Assembly: GCA_020744425.1 (NCBI GenBank)
Contig: JAGMUV010000003.1
Coordinates: forward strand, 2,170,001 to 2,234,000
Length of the DNA stretch: 64,000 nt
Direction of reading: 5' to 3'
DNA from: Dactylonectria macrodidyma
Taxonomy: Eukaryota; Ascomycota; Sordariomycetes; Hypocreales; Nectriaceae
A program made the position numbers and the translations under genes. Below, in pieces: positions 52,889 through 64,000 of this stretch (position 1 is its first letter; the number at the start of each line of letters is the position of its first letter). The notes beneath the pieces were generated by a model. That model ran no database searches. It saw only the letters and a list, made by a program, of their open reading frames with translations, and had not been told where the DNA came from.

Positions 52889-55800
52889 TGTAAAAGGTGT
52901 TGAAGAAGAAAGTGTTTAGTGAAAAGTGTTTGTGTGGTTTGAGATTTTGAGGGGGGTCGAAACGGGTAGTTATAGATTGTTGGATCTGGTGGGTGTGAAG
53001 TGTTGATGGTTGTAAGCGGATGATTGCCTGAGTGTTGAGTGTTGAGAGTGTTGATGTTGATGTGTTGATGTGATGTGAGTGTGTTGATGTGATGATGAAT
53101 TATGTTACAAGCCAGGAGATACCAGAGGGTTATATACAAGATGAAGCACAACTGCGATATCTAAGACAAGGTGAGCCAAGTAGGTATGATGACAGCCCTG
53201 CTTGTGGGTGTGTGAGGTAAGGAAGGGTGCGCCATGATGCGATGCACGGTGATGCACGCCCCTCCAAAACACATGGGTGAGTTGAGTATAGCTCGATGGA
53301 CTAGCAAACGAGATTCCCGAGGCGCCAAAAGCAGTTTCCAAAAAAGAAGCAACCTAGCCACAAAAAAAAACACCACATGGAAAAAAGATACATGAGCCTG
53401 CCAAACCCAAAAGGGGGGGCGGATAACGCTGTGCTTGCACCCGGCAAGACAGGACGCCGAAGGGCCCAGCAGCCAAAAAGACTGCGCCTTGTCGGCGAAC
53501 AGACCAGGGGTGAAGGGACGGCTACAGGGCGCTGAGTGGCCAGTATAACGGGCAACGGGTCGTAGGGCTGAGAGAGAGAGCCAACTGCAAATCTCAGGGC
53601 CACTGTCAGCCCTTCAGCCCGCTGGGAGTGCCACCCCTTCACAGCCTGTTCTTTTGCTCTTTGGTGCCCTGTCCATACCTACGGTACCTACAGCGGGTTC
53701 TTTTTTTCTTGTGTCATGTACGTACCTTTTTTTCGGCTTTCATTTTTTGGGAACGGGTTCTGCTTACGGTGGAAGGGGGGGGGGACATCAGCCACAGCCA
53801 CCACCCCCTGGAGCCCGAAGGCTGGTCCCTGACCCTTGCAGAGAGAGCACTAAGGTGATGATGATAGAGAGCACTATTACAGTGAAGTAGAGTTGTCCAT
53901 GGATATGGCAAGATGATGGCATTCGGTTGTCGGCCGTATTGCGGCGGGTGGGTGGGAGAAAATGTGATCCATGACATGGATGGTTACAATGTAGACTACC
54001 CTACCTATGTAAGTAGTGGACGGCGATCCTGGATACGGCAGGTCAAGTCGCCAGTCAATGCAAGGCACGTCCCGTAGATGGTGTAGTATCATCATGCCTA
54101 CCTTCTCTAGCACCTACTGCTTCCTGCCGTCCCGGATTTCTGGGAGACGCCGCCGTTGGTCGACGCCCTGATGATCCTGTCGACGTCATTGGATGACTCC
54201 TCTGGTCAAGTGTACAGAGCATGTGATATGCCAGACAGCGACTTCTCCCGTTGACGATTTCCACAGCTTCCGATTCGAAAGCGTCAATAATTGGAACCCG
54301 AATTGAACTCGTCCGAGGTTTTCGGTCTGCGACTCGATGTAATTCTCGCAAAGTAACTCAGTCGTCGCCGGTTCATTGTGCATCCGAGGGCTATCCCGCA
54401 TTAACACACTGTATTCTGCGATTCCATCTCACGGTTGCCTATTACCATGGTGTTTAATGGCCCGTCGACGTGCATCGGCCAACCCCGTGAGATCCACCCA
54501 CCACCACCCATCAACCATTGCTTCCAACCCATCCCACTCATCGCACTAGACTAAATCTCACTTGCAAGCAGCGCTCGGTGATCATATGCAACTTTGACCA
54601 GAAAAACACCCTGTTTCGGACGTGAACGATCGCCGAACTCAAAACGTACCCCAGAATGCTTGCTTTCATCTTGTTCACCGACCGGCCGCCGCTCCATCAC
54701 GGGCCTCTCCGCACTTCACCGCTCCTCGGCCATCGCTATGAGTAAGCGGCCCGGCTATCGCAACATCGATCATACCGGCGGCATCATATCGCGTTCTCTC
54801 TCAGTGCTTCCCCCCCGGGGACCTGCGGTTGATGGAACGTAGCAACCCGTCCCAATGCGGCGCCGTGTCTGTCCCGAAAGAGGTGCCATCACGACTCTGA
54901 TCTGCAGGCGAGTCTGACAAGAAATGTTGACGGGAGGATTGATTGGGTCGGGGAATTTCAAATGCTGAGTCGAACTGGCATCGTCACTCACGGACCTCCC
55001 GCGCGTCCGCCCTTCTGAGTCTTCGGTCTGACGAGACTGCAGACTGACATGCAGAACTTACACCGGGGGAGGGAGAGACTGGCGAGCCTCGGCCGGGGTG
55101 TGCAGCCTTCACCGAGATCGCTGGGACGCTCGCCCATTGGCCGGCCGCGGCACGGATAGCTTTCCGGCCGAGAAAACGGACGTCCGGTGCATGTCTTGGA
55201 TCTCATGTGCCCGATGAGTAAGGCACTTGGCTCCCTGCCTCGTGTCTGCATGCCCCCTCCCCCTTCCCCATCGACAGCCTCATCTCATCCAAGCCTTTCT
55301 GCTGGATTGTGGCAACGTCCAATCACAGGCTGTAAGCAGCATCTTGCTCTCGGGACCAGCCCCGTTCCGGCGCCACAACCTGGTGCCCCGCCACACCACT
55401 AGCCATAGTTGCCATGCCATGAAGCCCCACTGCCTGCCCATCCCCCGCCCTTTAAGCGCCGTAAAAATAGTCACACTCGTACCTGATTCGCTTCTTAGCG
55501 CGCGTCTGCTTATGGCACCGCACATGCCACATCCTGCTTCGTTCCCCAGCCGCTTGCACCGCCTCCCCTCCTGCAACACCCACATTTCTCTCCCTTCTCA
55601 GGCACACTCTGCCTTGCTGGGGACGAACCACATGGCGGCCGGGCTCTCAGTCAGCCTTGCCTGCGCTCCGTGCTCTGCCAAACTTTCCCGCCATCAGACC
55701 GGCTGCCTCTCAGAAAGTGGCCCTAAGATCCCCGATCCGGCTACGGCTGGACAGAGGTTCGTTTCGCTTGGCCTTTTCGTTCCTGGAGCCAGCCTCGGCA

Positions 55801-56570
55801 CCTTGTCAGGATTGTCTCGGGAAGCAAGCGCGACGGCACTTGATCCATGCTCCCTTGTCTCACACTCAGAAGTCTCACAGGAACCACCCTTGCGCACAGA
55901 GCCCTAGCCGACCGGTGCTCCAATCATGGCGACGAGCCTCACCTGAAGTCGAGAATAGCACACCACTAGCCGCGAGCTGGCACGAACGACATGTTGCGGC
56001 TCTCGTTACCATGAGCAGGGGGGTGGAATGGGCCTCGGCACTTGGGCTTAACGTGACGTTGCTCCTGCTTGACATGCAGCTTCGAGTCATCTTTCAAATG
56101 TCCCGGGTTCTGGACCCTCTGAGTAGCGATCAACGCATGCACATCACCATGACATCTATTCTCAGTCATCCATTCCACAGCTTTACCGCAGGTGAGCCCG
56201 CTGACACGAACATGGTACTCATCTGCTTCATCATGATATCACCTCGCTTTCGTATACCAACCCCGGTATATCATGGACGGTGGTGGAGCCGTGTGGGATG
56301 AACCCAGTAATATGAATCGGGATCTTCACAACGGCGGCCGATCAATACGAAATCCACTCAACCATCAAGACTGCATCCGGCCTGTTACATGTCACCATGA
56401 GACTTCACAGCATGTAAGCAGGTCATCAGCTTTCACATAGCTTAGATGTCATCAACATGTTTGCCTTGTCGCCAGCAACGGACCGACTGAATTACTTTTG
56501 GCCATCACTCTTTGCATGCTATGCACGCAACTCTAGCGCCGCTTTTCCGACCACATCGTCGCCGACTGGC
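52889..56570. other. Gene-poor stretch, 3.7 kb
   Basis: It begins with the promoter of the GRSGYN gene. The rest shows TGTTGATG-rich sequence near 53000-53100, poly-A and poly-G runs (for example 53775-53784), and GC-rich frames at 55227-56301 whose Pro/Ser/His/Leu-rich translations look random. The right end is 3' flank of the glucosidase gene. Confidence 0.55.
53130..53136 (-). promoter_or_regulatory. TATA-like box of the GRSGYN gene
   Basis: TATATAA on the minus strand, 242 bases upstream of the ATG. With a start about 30 bases downstream the leader would be about 210 nt, normal for abundant fungal mRNAs. This is position-based inference. Confidence 0.45.
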
Positions 56571-59148
56571 TCACAGCTCATCCTTTGTTTGGCCCCCATC
56601 GCTTGGCTCTTCCATAGCCATAATCTTAACCACCAAGCTCGTCCACCCGGTAAAGTGCTGAGTCCGCTGTCCGGCACCCGTCTCCGGGTTGTACTGCTCC
56701 CAAGCGAACCCTGTCTCCTCCCAGCTCGTATAGACCGTGTCCACCAAGTTCTTGCGCAGCCTCGAGAATAGGTCTCGGGCCTTCTCCTGGTACGGGCCAT
56801 CCTGAATGGCCACAATCTAAAGCCCGTGTTAGTGATATCGAACGATAAGGTAGGGGGAGGTGAGAAAATAGAGGGGAACTTACTCGGAGCTGAGACAGGG
56901 CCATGTAGTTGATTGGCATCCAGACAGGGCTGCGCCAGTAGTTCTCGCCAGTCTCGTAAAACTCGTCTTGCTTGCTCAGACTACGCAGTCCGTGGGGGCT
57001 GAAGAGATGATCTTCGTCGCCAATGAGGTCCAATATCTTGCCTAGCTTGGGGTCCTCGGGCTTTATCAGGCCAACCAAGAACGGGAACAACGAGATGTAA
57101 CCCTTGTGGCACACCAGCGCATGCTCTTCGAACTCGTCAATCGTCGCATCGCAGTAACAGCCCTCCTTCTCCGACCAATGGAGGTCGTCCAAGTTGTTCT
57201 CGATGGCCTTGAGCGACTTGCTGTACTCAGCCACGTCCTCGTCTATGCCTAAGGCGTTCGCAATGCTCAGGAGAGACTTGGTCATGAGGCCGACCCACGA
57301 CATGAGGTCGACGTGCAGCTCGCCAGGGTGCGGGGGCTGGGCTCGGGGGTAGTCGTCGAGGCCACTCGTCAAGATGTGCGTCTCTGTTCGGCCCCTCCAT
57401 CGGTACGCCTCTTTGCTCGAAAAGGCTTCGCGGTCGTACGACTTGATGTCGCCGCGCTGAGTCTTGCGGAACCAATTGTACTGCCGGCGCAGGAGGGGGT
57501 ACAACTTGCGCAGATACGCCCCCCCGAGCTCGACGTTGTCGAGGTGGGCCATCTGTAGAGGGTTTTCAGCCGACATACGCTCCTTGGCGACGGGCTGGCT
57601 TCCATTGGCTTCACGGAGGCGCTCCATGAATCCCTCGATGATGAGGAACAAAGTTGGCGGGTTGGCATAATGGGGGTACTGGACTTGGAACTCTGCGGGC
57701 ACCTTGCTGCGCGCTTCTGCGCCGAGAATCTGCTCTCGGGCAATCCAACCATCATCATCCATGGTATTGTACCAGCTGCTGATAATCTCCAGGGTTAGGT
57801 CGATGTCCCAGTCCGCGATCGGCACGAGGTGGAATCCCTCATCCCACAAGAAGCCTCGGGGGAAGAAGGGTCGCGACGGAACACTAGTGAACAGCTCGTA
57901 AGGGCCCTCGGGCTTTTGCTGCTTCCGCTCCCTGGCTTCCGCAGCGTCACGCCAGAACCCTTCGTCGTCCTCATCATATTCCGGCGCATACGAACGATCG
58001 ATGATTTGGTGGCCGTGGAAATACCCAATGCCGCCTAAAAGGTTGGAGAACATGCTCTTGCCAAACTTCTTGTACTTCTTGGCCGTGAACGGCTCCTTGA
58101 GGTCGAAGATACTAGAGAAGCGCTCGGTGAAGAAGGAAGATGTCTGCTTAAGTTCTTCTGTCACTTCCTCGGAGCTGAACTCTCTGCCAGCCGACCCGGA
58201 CGAGAAGATAACATCAAACTCAAAGGAGCCCTCAAACGTCTTCTGTACCATATGCACGTTGCCTTTGCCGGGCTGGTGTCCCACACGGTAGACTTGCCAC
58301 GGGGGCGGCGGGTTGGCCATGTCGACGTTGTCCTGGACAAACTTGACGGCTTCCTGGAGGTGTTTGAACACGACCGGCTTGCCCTGCCATACGATCTCAG
58401 GGGGAACGTCGGCGCTGATAACGACAGTCTTGTCTCCTTGTCGTTCAGGCACGAGGGGATGGTGAGCCGTGGGGTGTTTCCCAGACCCCTTGGTCACGAC
58501 AAGGCTGTAGTCGCCCAGAGTCTTGGAGGTTCCCTTGAAAACGACGTCCTCGTCGAAACCAAATTCAGTACCCTCGCCGTCCGTCGCCAGCTCGCCGCCG
58601 CCCTCCTGGGCGATGTAGTAAAAGAGCATGGTCTTCGTGTCCAGCGGGACATCCTCTCGTAGCTCACCCTTGATTCTAGTCGCCCAGCTACCGCCATGCT
58701 TGCCACCGGGGATTTTGACAAAAGAGGTGGTAATGTCGATCCTGTTGCCCTCATCGTGGATAGTCTGGACGCCACCAGTGCGCGCATCATACTCATCCCA
58801 TCCATACCCATGGATATCTTCACCCTGCTCGCAAGTATACCGGAAGCCTAAGATAGACTCTAATTAGCACGCATAATTCTTCTCGGGACCTCCCGCTCGC
58901 ATAAACCCACCCTTCTGGATGTCGTCGTAACCATCAACTCTCCCCCACATCAGCCCCGTCCACAGGGCATCAGGCGTCCGCGGCCGCACGCCAAAGTACA
59001 GGTTCGGCTTGTACGGGCCCCAAAAGAGGCTCTCGTTGTTCTGGCGGCCAATCTCGGCAGTGAGCACCGACGTATCGTCAGCTTGCTCGGTGGCCGAGGC
59101 GCCCAAAGCCAGGACGGCGGCGACCACCCATTGCGCCAACACGGGCAT
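56571..59148 (-). CDS. gls1: ER processing alpha-glucosidase I (GH63)
   Basis: Three exons, 58911-59148, 56884-58847 and 56571-56816, give 815 residues. The enzyme trims the outermost glucose of the N-glycan precursor in the [21 protein letters not shown] is a signal peptide or anchor. The N-terminal beta domain has [21 protein letters not shown] and, across the first splice, [23 protein letters not shown]. The catalytic (alpha/alpha)6 domain has the [11 protein letters not shown] motif (Asp415), [32 protein letters not shown] and [17 protein letters not shown]. The end [10 protein letters not shown] is conserved. For intron 1 the GTGGGT donor at 58910 is used because it alone joins the frames. 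Confidence 0.95.
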
Positions 59149-59543
59149 GTTGGCAAGGTCAAATTCAGGCCTGCGTCCTAAAATATTGTGAAGCTCTTTG
59201 TATAGAGAAACTGTATTTAATCACAAGGTGCTGGGTGCATCGGCGTGCTTCTGCGCAAACCGAGTTGAGTTGAACACGTTTGCCAATGGCAGATGACGAT
59301 CAGTGCTCCAAGCTGCAAGGCTGAAGCTGCTGGGATTCAGAAGTTCTTGGCAGGGTGTAAGCTTCGGCCAATCGCGGCACGACGGCTGCACCAGCCACTA
59401 GCCACTAATTCCGAGACCCACTCGCATTAGCCGCCGTTGCCTCAGCCTCGACGCTTTCTCCAGATAAATCTTGACTCTAATCTTGAACTGCTTTCATCAT
59501 CCAGCACAACACTTTACACCCTCCCGGTCAGCGCCACGCAACA
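59149..59543. promoter_or_regulatory. Divergent promoter region gls1/SNRNP27-type gene
   Basis: 395 bases between divergent start codons; both promoters must lie here. A CACCAGCCACTAGCCACTA stretch is near 59389. No factor site can be named with confidence. Confidence 0.5.
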
Positions 59544-60371
59544 ATGGCCGACTCACGCCGCCGCCACCGGCCAGACAGCCGCCAGATGTGGGACGAATCC
59601 GACCGCCGAGACCGCGGCTCCGGCCACAGCAATCGCGACAGGGACGCCGATCGCCGCGGGTACCGCGACCGCTCGCCCAACGACCGCTCCCAGCGCTCCT
59701 ACGACCGCCGAGGCGGATACCGAGACCGCTCTCGCTCGCCGGATCGGAGACCCCGCGACCGCGACTCCGATAGAAACGGGCCCTCGCGCGGCCGGAGGGA
59801 TGGGCCGCGCCACTACGACGATCGGGATCGCAGGGACAGGCGCAGGGACGATGACGACGGCGAGGGCGCGTCTCGCCAACGGCGCGATGATGACAGGGAA
59901 AGACGAGGTGCGGCTCTCCAACGCCCGACTCCGGGCACATCCCTCACCAGCGTGCCGCTAACCATCCGCTCAGGCAGGAACCAGCGCTCCGCCTCGCCCC
60001 GCAGCCGGTCCCGCGAGCCCGCGCTGCCCACGCGCTCCAAGCCCGACGGCAAGAAGCCCACCCCGCACATGTCCTTCAACGTCGCGCCCGCCCACGACGG
60101 CAGCCAGTCCCCGCGGCCCGAGCAGCGCGGCAGAAGCAGAGAGCGCCCGGCGGCGTCGGACGGTGAGGCCTCAGACGACGAGGAACCCCTGGTCGACGAC
60201 GACGCGGCCGCCATGCAGGCCATGATGGGCTTCGGCGGCTTCGGCACCACCAAGAACAAAAAGGTCGCCGGCAACAACGTCGGCGGCGTCAAGAAGGAGA
60301 AGAAGCTCGAGTACCGACAGTACATGAACCGACAGGGCGGGTTCAACCGCCCACTGAGCCCCTCGAGGTAA
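59544..60371 (+). CDS. U4/U6.U5 tri-snRNP protein, SNRNP27 type
   Basis: One exon, 275 residues. The first 120 residues are an RS/RD-rich domain (many DRRDR and SRSPDRR units), as in splicing factors. The last 55 residues hold the family domain (once DUF1777): MMGFGGFGTTKNKKVAGNN, then EKKLEYRQYMNRQGGFNRPL. The YMNRxGGFNRPL end is diagnostic. In humans SNRNP27 belongs to the tri-snRNP and in worms it affects 5' splice-site choice. The centre is Ser/Pro/Arg-rich and disordered. A long antisense frame and a long frame in another plus phase are products of the GC-rich repeats. Confidence 0.93.
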   Translation: MADSRRRHRPDSRQMWDESDRRDRGSGHSNRDRDADRRGYRDRSPNDRSQRSYDRRGGYRDRSRSPDRRPRDRDSDRNGPSRGRRDGPRHYDDRDRRDRRRDDDDGEGASRQRRDDDRERRGAALQRPTPGTSLTSVPLTIRSGRNQRSASPRSRSREPALPTRSKPDGKKPTPHMSFNVAPAHDGSQSPRPEQRGRSRERPAASDGEASDDEEPLVDDDAAAMQAMMGFGGFGTTKNKKVAGNNVGGVKKEKKLEYRQYMNRQGGFNRPLSPSR

Positions 60372-60913
60372 ACCCGGGGACAAGGAGGGCCCGTTAAGGT
60401 CTAATTCGAAGCACGCATGACGTAATGAAATTGATATCCGTTGGAGTAGAAAAAAAAAGAGTATGGACTGGAAGACGGCAAAGGAGGCGAGGAGGTCAAT
60501 GATCCAGTTGGCGTTAAGGCATCGCATAGGAGCAAGTTTGTAATAGAAGAAATCAGTACAAACCAACTTTCACACCAAAATCACCGCAAATTCGCATCAT
60601 AATAGTCAGATCGCTCAAAAGGGCACCACGCCATTTGATAAAGAATATCAGGCAAGGTATGATACAATCATCCCCAAATAAACATAGCACAGTAAACCCA
60701 TCCAGGACTTCCGACCCGTCCACACCTATTCTAGTTCTTGGAAAGATTCCGACCTGGGCTCCTTTCAAAAACCAGCCTCTCCTGCCCAGTGCTCCCGCTC
60801 TATGTGCGAATGTAGACATTACGTACGGCGCGCGTGCGGTATTTGCCCACGCTGCTCGCCCCTTTGTTTGCGTCCGACACCATGCAATGCATTTCCCAAA
60901 TAAATCCTTTCCT
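60372..60913. other. Intergenic, convergent ends
   Basis: 3' flanks of the splicing-protein gene and the formin gene. It is AT-rich around 60420-60460 and 60540-60680. No gene seen. Confidence 0.55.
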
Positions 60914-63900
60914 TCATGCCTTTTCCTCCTCTGTAGGTTCGCCAATCGTGGACGCCGTCGGCGACAATATGCTCTCTCCCGCGTGACCCTCATCCGCTGT
61001 ACCCTCCTCCTTCGTTTCTTCCTTGATGCTATCTTTAAGCTCCGAGTTGCTCGCGTTGGCCTTCTCTCGTCGTCTCCTTCGTAGTCTCCGCTCCTCTTCG
61101 GCCGTTTGTCTCCTCGCCTTCCGCATGCTCTCGCGTCTCTCTGGATCATTATCATCCGCGCCGTCGCCCCCACGCATACCCTGTAATAGCGCCGCTGCCC
61201 GGTCTGCAACATCGTCTCCGCCTTCTCTGGGAGATGACAGGCCTGGACTCAGCGGGTTGCCGTCTTCGTCGATAGTCGCCTCCGTTGACTTCAGTGCGGC
61301 TTCGGCCTCGGGGATCTCGTTGAGATCGGGAATATTCTGCCCAGATGCAACACGGACCTGGTGACGGTCCTTGAGACGCGCACGGCGGCGTCGGTCTCTC
61401 TGGTCCCGAACCTGCGGCGCGGCAGCACGCAACTTCTCCAGCAAGGAGTCCATTGCGCCAGTGTTGGAAGGAGACGTAGGCCCAGCGTCTCCAGCGGCAT
61501 TGTTGATCTTCAATTGGGCGTGTTTCCGTTTCATCGACGCCTCGTTACGTTTCCTCGTCGCCTCCACTTCGACGTTCTTATCACGCGACTTCTTCCACTC
61601 GCCCACAAACAGAGCCAACTTGGCAAAGAAGTCTCTCCGGGCGTTCTCGTCCCCGGGATCTTCGCCATAGAAGGTCATGATATCATGGTACGTCTTCATC
61701 ATCTCGTCCAGGTAGAGCTCCATTTGCTCCGCCTTCCTCCTGGCTTCCTTCATGCACCGCTGTACAATCTGACTGACTCGGTCTTCGGGGTGGAATTTCT
61801 TGGGATCGCTGAGGTTGCCCGAATCGAGAGACATTTGAACATTTTTGATGTTGTCGATATACTTCCGGCCGTCGGTTTGTAGCTGCTCAATGTTGATCTT
61901 CTGCACAGCCATGACACCGCTGATATCATCGGCGAAGCCCTCCCACTCGGGGTACTGGTTTCGAACGATTCGTTCCACAAGATCCGCAAGCGTCGACTCA
62001 TTCTTGTCATCCTTGACCATGCCAAGGCGAGCCAGCGAGCTTAGCTTGAAGCCACGCGCCTGCTTGTTTGCGTCGTTCATGTAATTACCAATGTCCAGAA
62101 TAAGACCGAGGACATTCATGAGGGACACTGAGTCTCGTAGGGACTCGGACACAGTAACGACCTGGCGAATCTTGTCGTTGATCTCGTCGTAATCGGGCTC
62201 GAAGCTGCGTGTTAGAGCCAACGCCCTCATTCGGCTCTTCCAATAATGATGCAGTTCAAACGCAGTGAACAGGTAAATCTGATCTTGGCGAGTCAGTTCA
62301 GAAGGATCCATCTCCCGATCCTGCTTCTTAGCTTCGGGACCAGTCCAGTCCTTGCTGTACGGAGCCATCTGCTTGATAGTGTTGTCCGGAATATTGCACA
62401 GGTCATCCTTCTGCAGGAAGTCCATGACCACAGGGTTGTCCAGGACGTCAGTGTCGCAGTGAATGATCATCTGCACAACCTTCTCAACAGAGTGTTGAGA
62501 GAACTTGGCAAAAGCAATTTCTAGTCATTTGTTAGCAGCCATACAAGAGTCAAATTCAACCAATACTCACCATAAGCCTTCCGCAGATCAGAAGAAATGA
62601 GCTGCTTTTTGTCATCTTTCTTAGAGCTTCCCTTGCCAAGTTTCTTGATCTCCTTAGCCAGGAACAGTTTCTCAACCTCGTCCAAGATACCCTTGCGGCT
62701 AAGCTCTTGGTACTTCTCCTCACGCTCCTCGGCGGAGGGTGTGTGAGCCGCCCAGTGACTAGTCTCAGGAGTATCGACCTTCTCCCAATGCAGGGCCTTG
62801 AGCTTCTTCTTAGGCCTCACAACGGGCAGGCCAATGCCCGGAGTGGGGGTAAAGCCGCCCTGCTGAGGCAAGAAGTGACCAGATCTTGCGCCAGGCATTG
62901 GAGGAGGCGGTGGTGGCGGCATTCCCCCAGCGCCGGGGAGAGGTGGCGGCGGAGGAGGAGGGGGGGGGGCCACCCATGCCAGGCAACGGAGGTGGTGGAG
63001 GTGGAGGAGGTGGACCTCCGGGGAGGCGTCCCGGCATAGGCGGAGGTGGAGGCGGCGGCGGAGGAGGAGGTGCCCCGGGTAGCTGTCCTGGCAACGGAGG
63101 TGGTGGAGGAGGGGGCGGTGGAGGTGGCCCTCCGGCTTGGGTGACTTGGATCTTGGGAGCGTCGCCGTCGCCAGGGGGGGTAATGGGCGACTCCATGCTG
63201 GGGTGAGATGGACCGGTAGCGGTTTCGCCATCCTCTGAATCGCTGGCGTCGTACCTCTTGACCTTGGATCCGATTTCTCCGAGCAGACCAGCTTGCTGCT
63301 TGGGATCGATAACTGGCCGCTTCATCTCGATGATCCTGGGCGTCTCGTAGACGACACCCTCCTCTTCGTCGGTTTCGTCTCCTTCTTCAATAATCTCGCC
63401 ATCCTCAGCGCGCCGCTTAATAGGCTTTCGAGCAATCTTGGTTTGTCGGCGGATGCTACCAAGCACACTGTTGGTAAAGTCGTGTGGTGGAGTTCCGCCA
63501 CCAGGGGGTGTGCCTGGGATATCTCCCTCCATTTCCTCTCGAAGAGCGCGAAGGCGATCTGAGGGGCCGACTGCTTCTCCCCAGACGCGACCCTCCAGCT
63601 TGAACTGGGTCTTTTGTCGCTCAATCTGCATCTGAAGCCGCTCCATGAGGCGTTCGCGGTCCAGAATGCCCTGCATTTGAGCTGGCGGCTGCTCGTTGGG
63701 TGAAGTCTTTGCATTGGTCTTGGCAGCCTTGGCAGCGGCGATATCCTGAGCATCTCGGAGCATGAGATATAGTTCTCTTGTCTCCAGCTCGTTGCGCTGA
63801 GCCTCTTTGGCTCTCACAGTCTGTAAGCTTTCCAATTCAGCCTTGAGGCCGTCTGCTTGCCGCCTTTGGGCCTCGATGAAACGGGTCTGCTCGTCCAATT

Positions 63901-64000
63901 GTCGTTGCATCTTGGCGACAAGTCCATCTGCGCCAAGTTCAAGCCTGGCTCGCATCTCATCGCGCTCTGCCATCGCAGCTTCAGCTATCTGCCGCGACTC
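60914..64000 (-). CDS. sepA: Formin SepA/Bni1, C-terminal part (5' partial, frameshifted)
   Basis: Coding runs from beyond 64000 down to 60914, with an intron at 62521-62570. The upstream part is coiled coil (MQRQLDEQTRFIEAQRRQ...), then an acidic linker. FH1 follows with several runs of 7-12 prolines separated by LPG/MPG (about 62880-63160). FH2 starts at RPKKKLKALHWEKVD and continues over the splice into EIAFAKFSQHS, NYMNDANKQARGFKLSSL and later helices. A DAD-like MDSLLEKLR followed by basic residues is near 61445. The formin nucleates actin cables for polarity and septation. The GBD/FH3 part is outside the window. Within FH1 the frame shifts at a run of ten G (62960-62969, plus strand): upstream and downstream parts are in different phases. 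Confidence 0.92.

Noticed and set aside
52486..53151. 221-codon minus-strand open frame overlapping the GRSGYN gene
   Set aside because: Thr/Pro/His/Asn-rich text from simple TGTTGATG and GA repeats; the 78-aa frame has conserved repeats and the better leader.
55227..56301. Two overlapping plus-strand frames of over 200 codons
   Set aside because: Pro/Ser/Leu/His-rich, no motif, no splice logic; typical of GC-rich non-coding DNA.

Overview
The window is nuclear DNA of a filamentous ascomycete. The evidence is the gene set (TRAPPII subunit Trs120/HypA, a SepA/Bni1-type formin, an Mso1-type Sec1-binding protein, an ASX-homology protein, a stand-alone LOG protein), short introns of roughly 50-105 nt with GTRNGT donors and YAG acceptors, and dense genes on both strands. 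A Sordariomycete, probably Hypocreales, is my best guess, but that is recognition of gene style and not a search result. I see no rRNA, tRNA, intact transposon or CRISPR array. Twenty-five protein genes are supported; the first and last run off the window.

Left block (1-20.6 kb), conserved housekeeping: a PAP2-type membrane enzyme (5' end missing), Rab GAP gyp7, an Mso1-like exocytosis protein, MAK16 (60S biogenesis) divergent from VPS55 (endosomal sorting), bifunctional p-aminobenzoate synthase, TRS120, and an SDR-fold protein that has lost nearly every catalytic hallmark of its family.

Middle (20.6-34.1 kb), accessory-looking: a 7.2 kb stretch without a recognisable gene, then three minus-strand genes with long spacers. 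These are a 7-exon DUF2264 protein, a small three-exon protein that I tentatively compare with the actinoporin/fungal-lectin fold, and a secreted cysteine-rich protein. A broken coding frame lies beside them.

Right blocks (34.1-64 kb), conserved again: ASX-homology protein, ELP5, SEC22, an unknown Cys/His-motif protein, a CLPTM1-family membrane protein, a LOG-type phosphoribohydrolase, proteasome PRE5, SER1 and mitochondrial MSS1. A 78-aa protein with four identical GRSGYN hexapeptides follows, then a 3.7 kb gap, GH63 glucosidase I, the SNRNP27-type splicing protein and the C-terminal half of a formin. The formin frame breaks at a 10-base homopolymer.

Several genes share a theme of vesicle traffic (gyp7, mso1, vps55, trs120, sec22, gls1, formin), but they are scattered and on both strands, so I do not propose a cluster. 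The least explained items are the GRSGYN protein, the degenerate SDR and the 30.9-31.6 kb small protein. All exon boundaries are my own splice readings from the sequence and from protein continuity; no transcript data were available.
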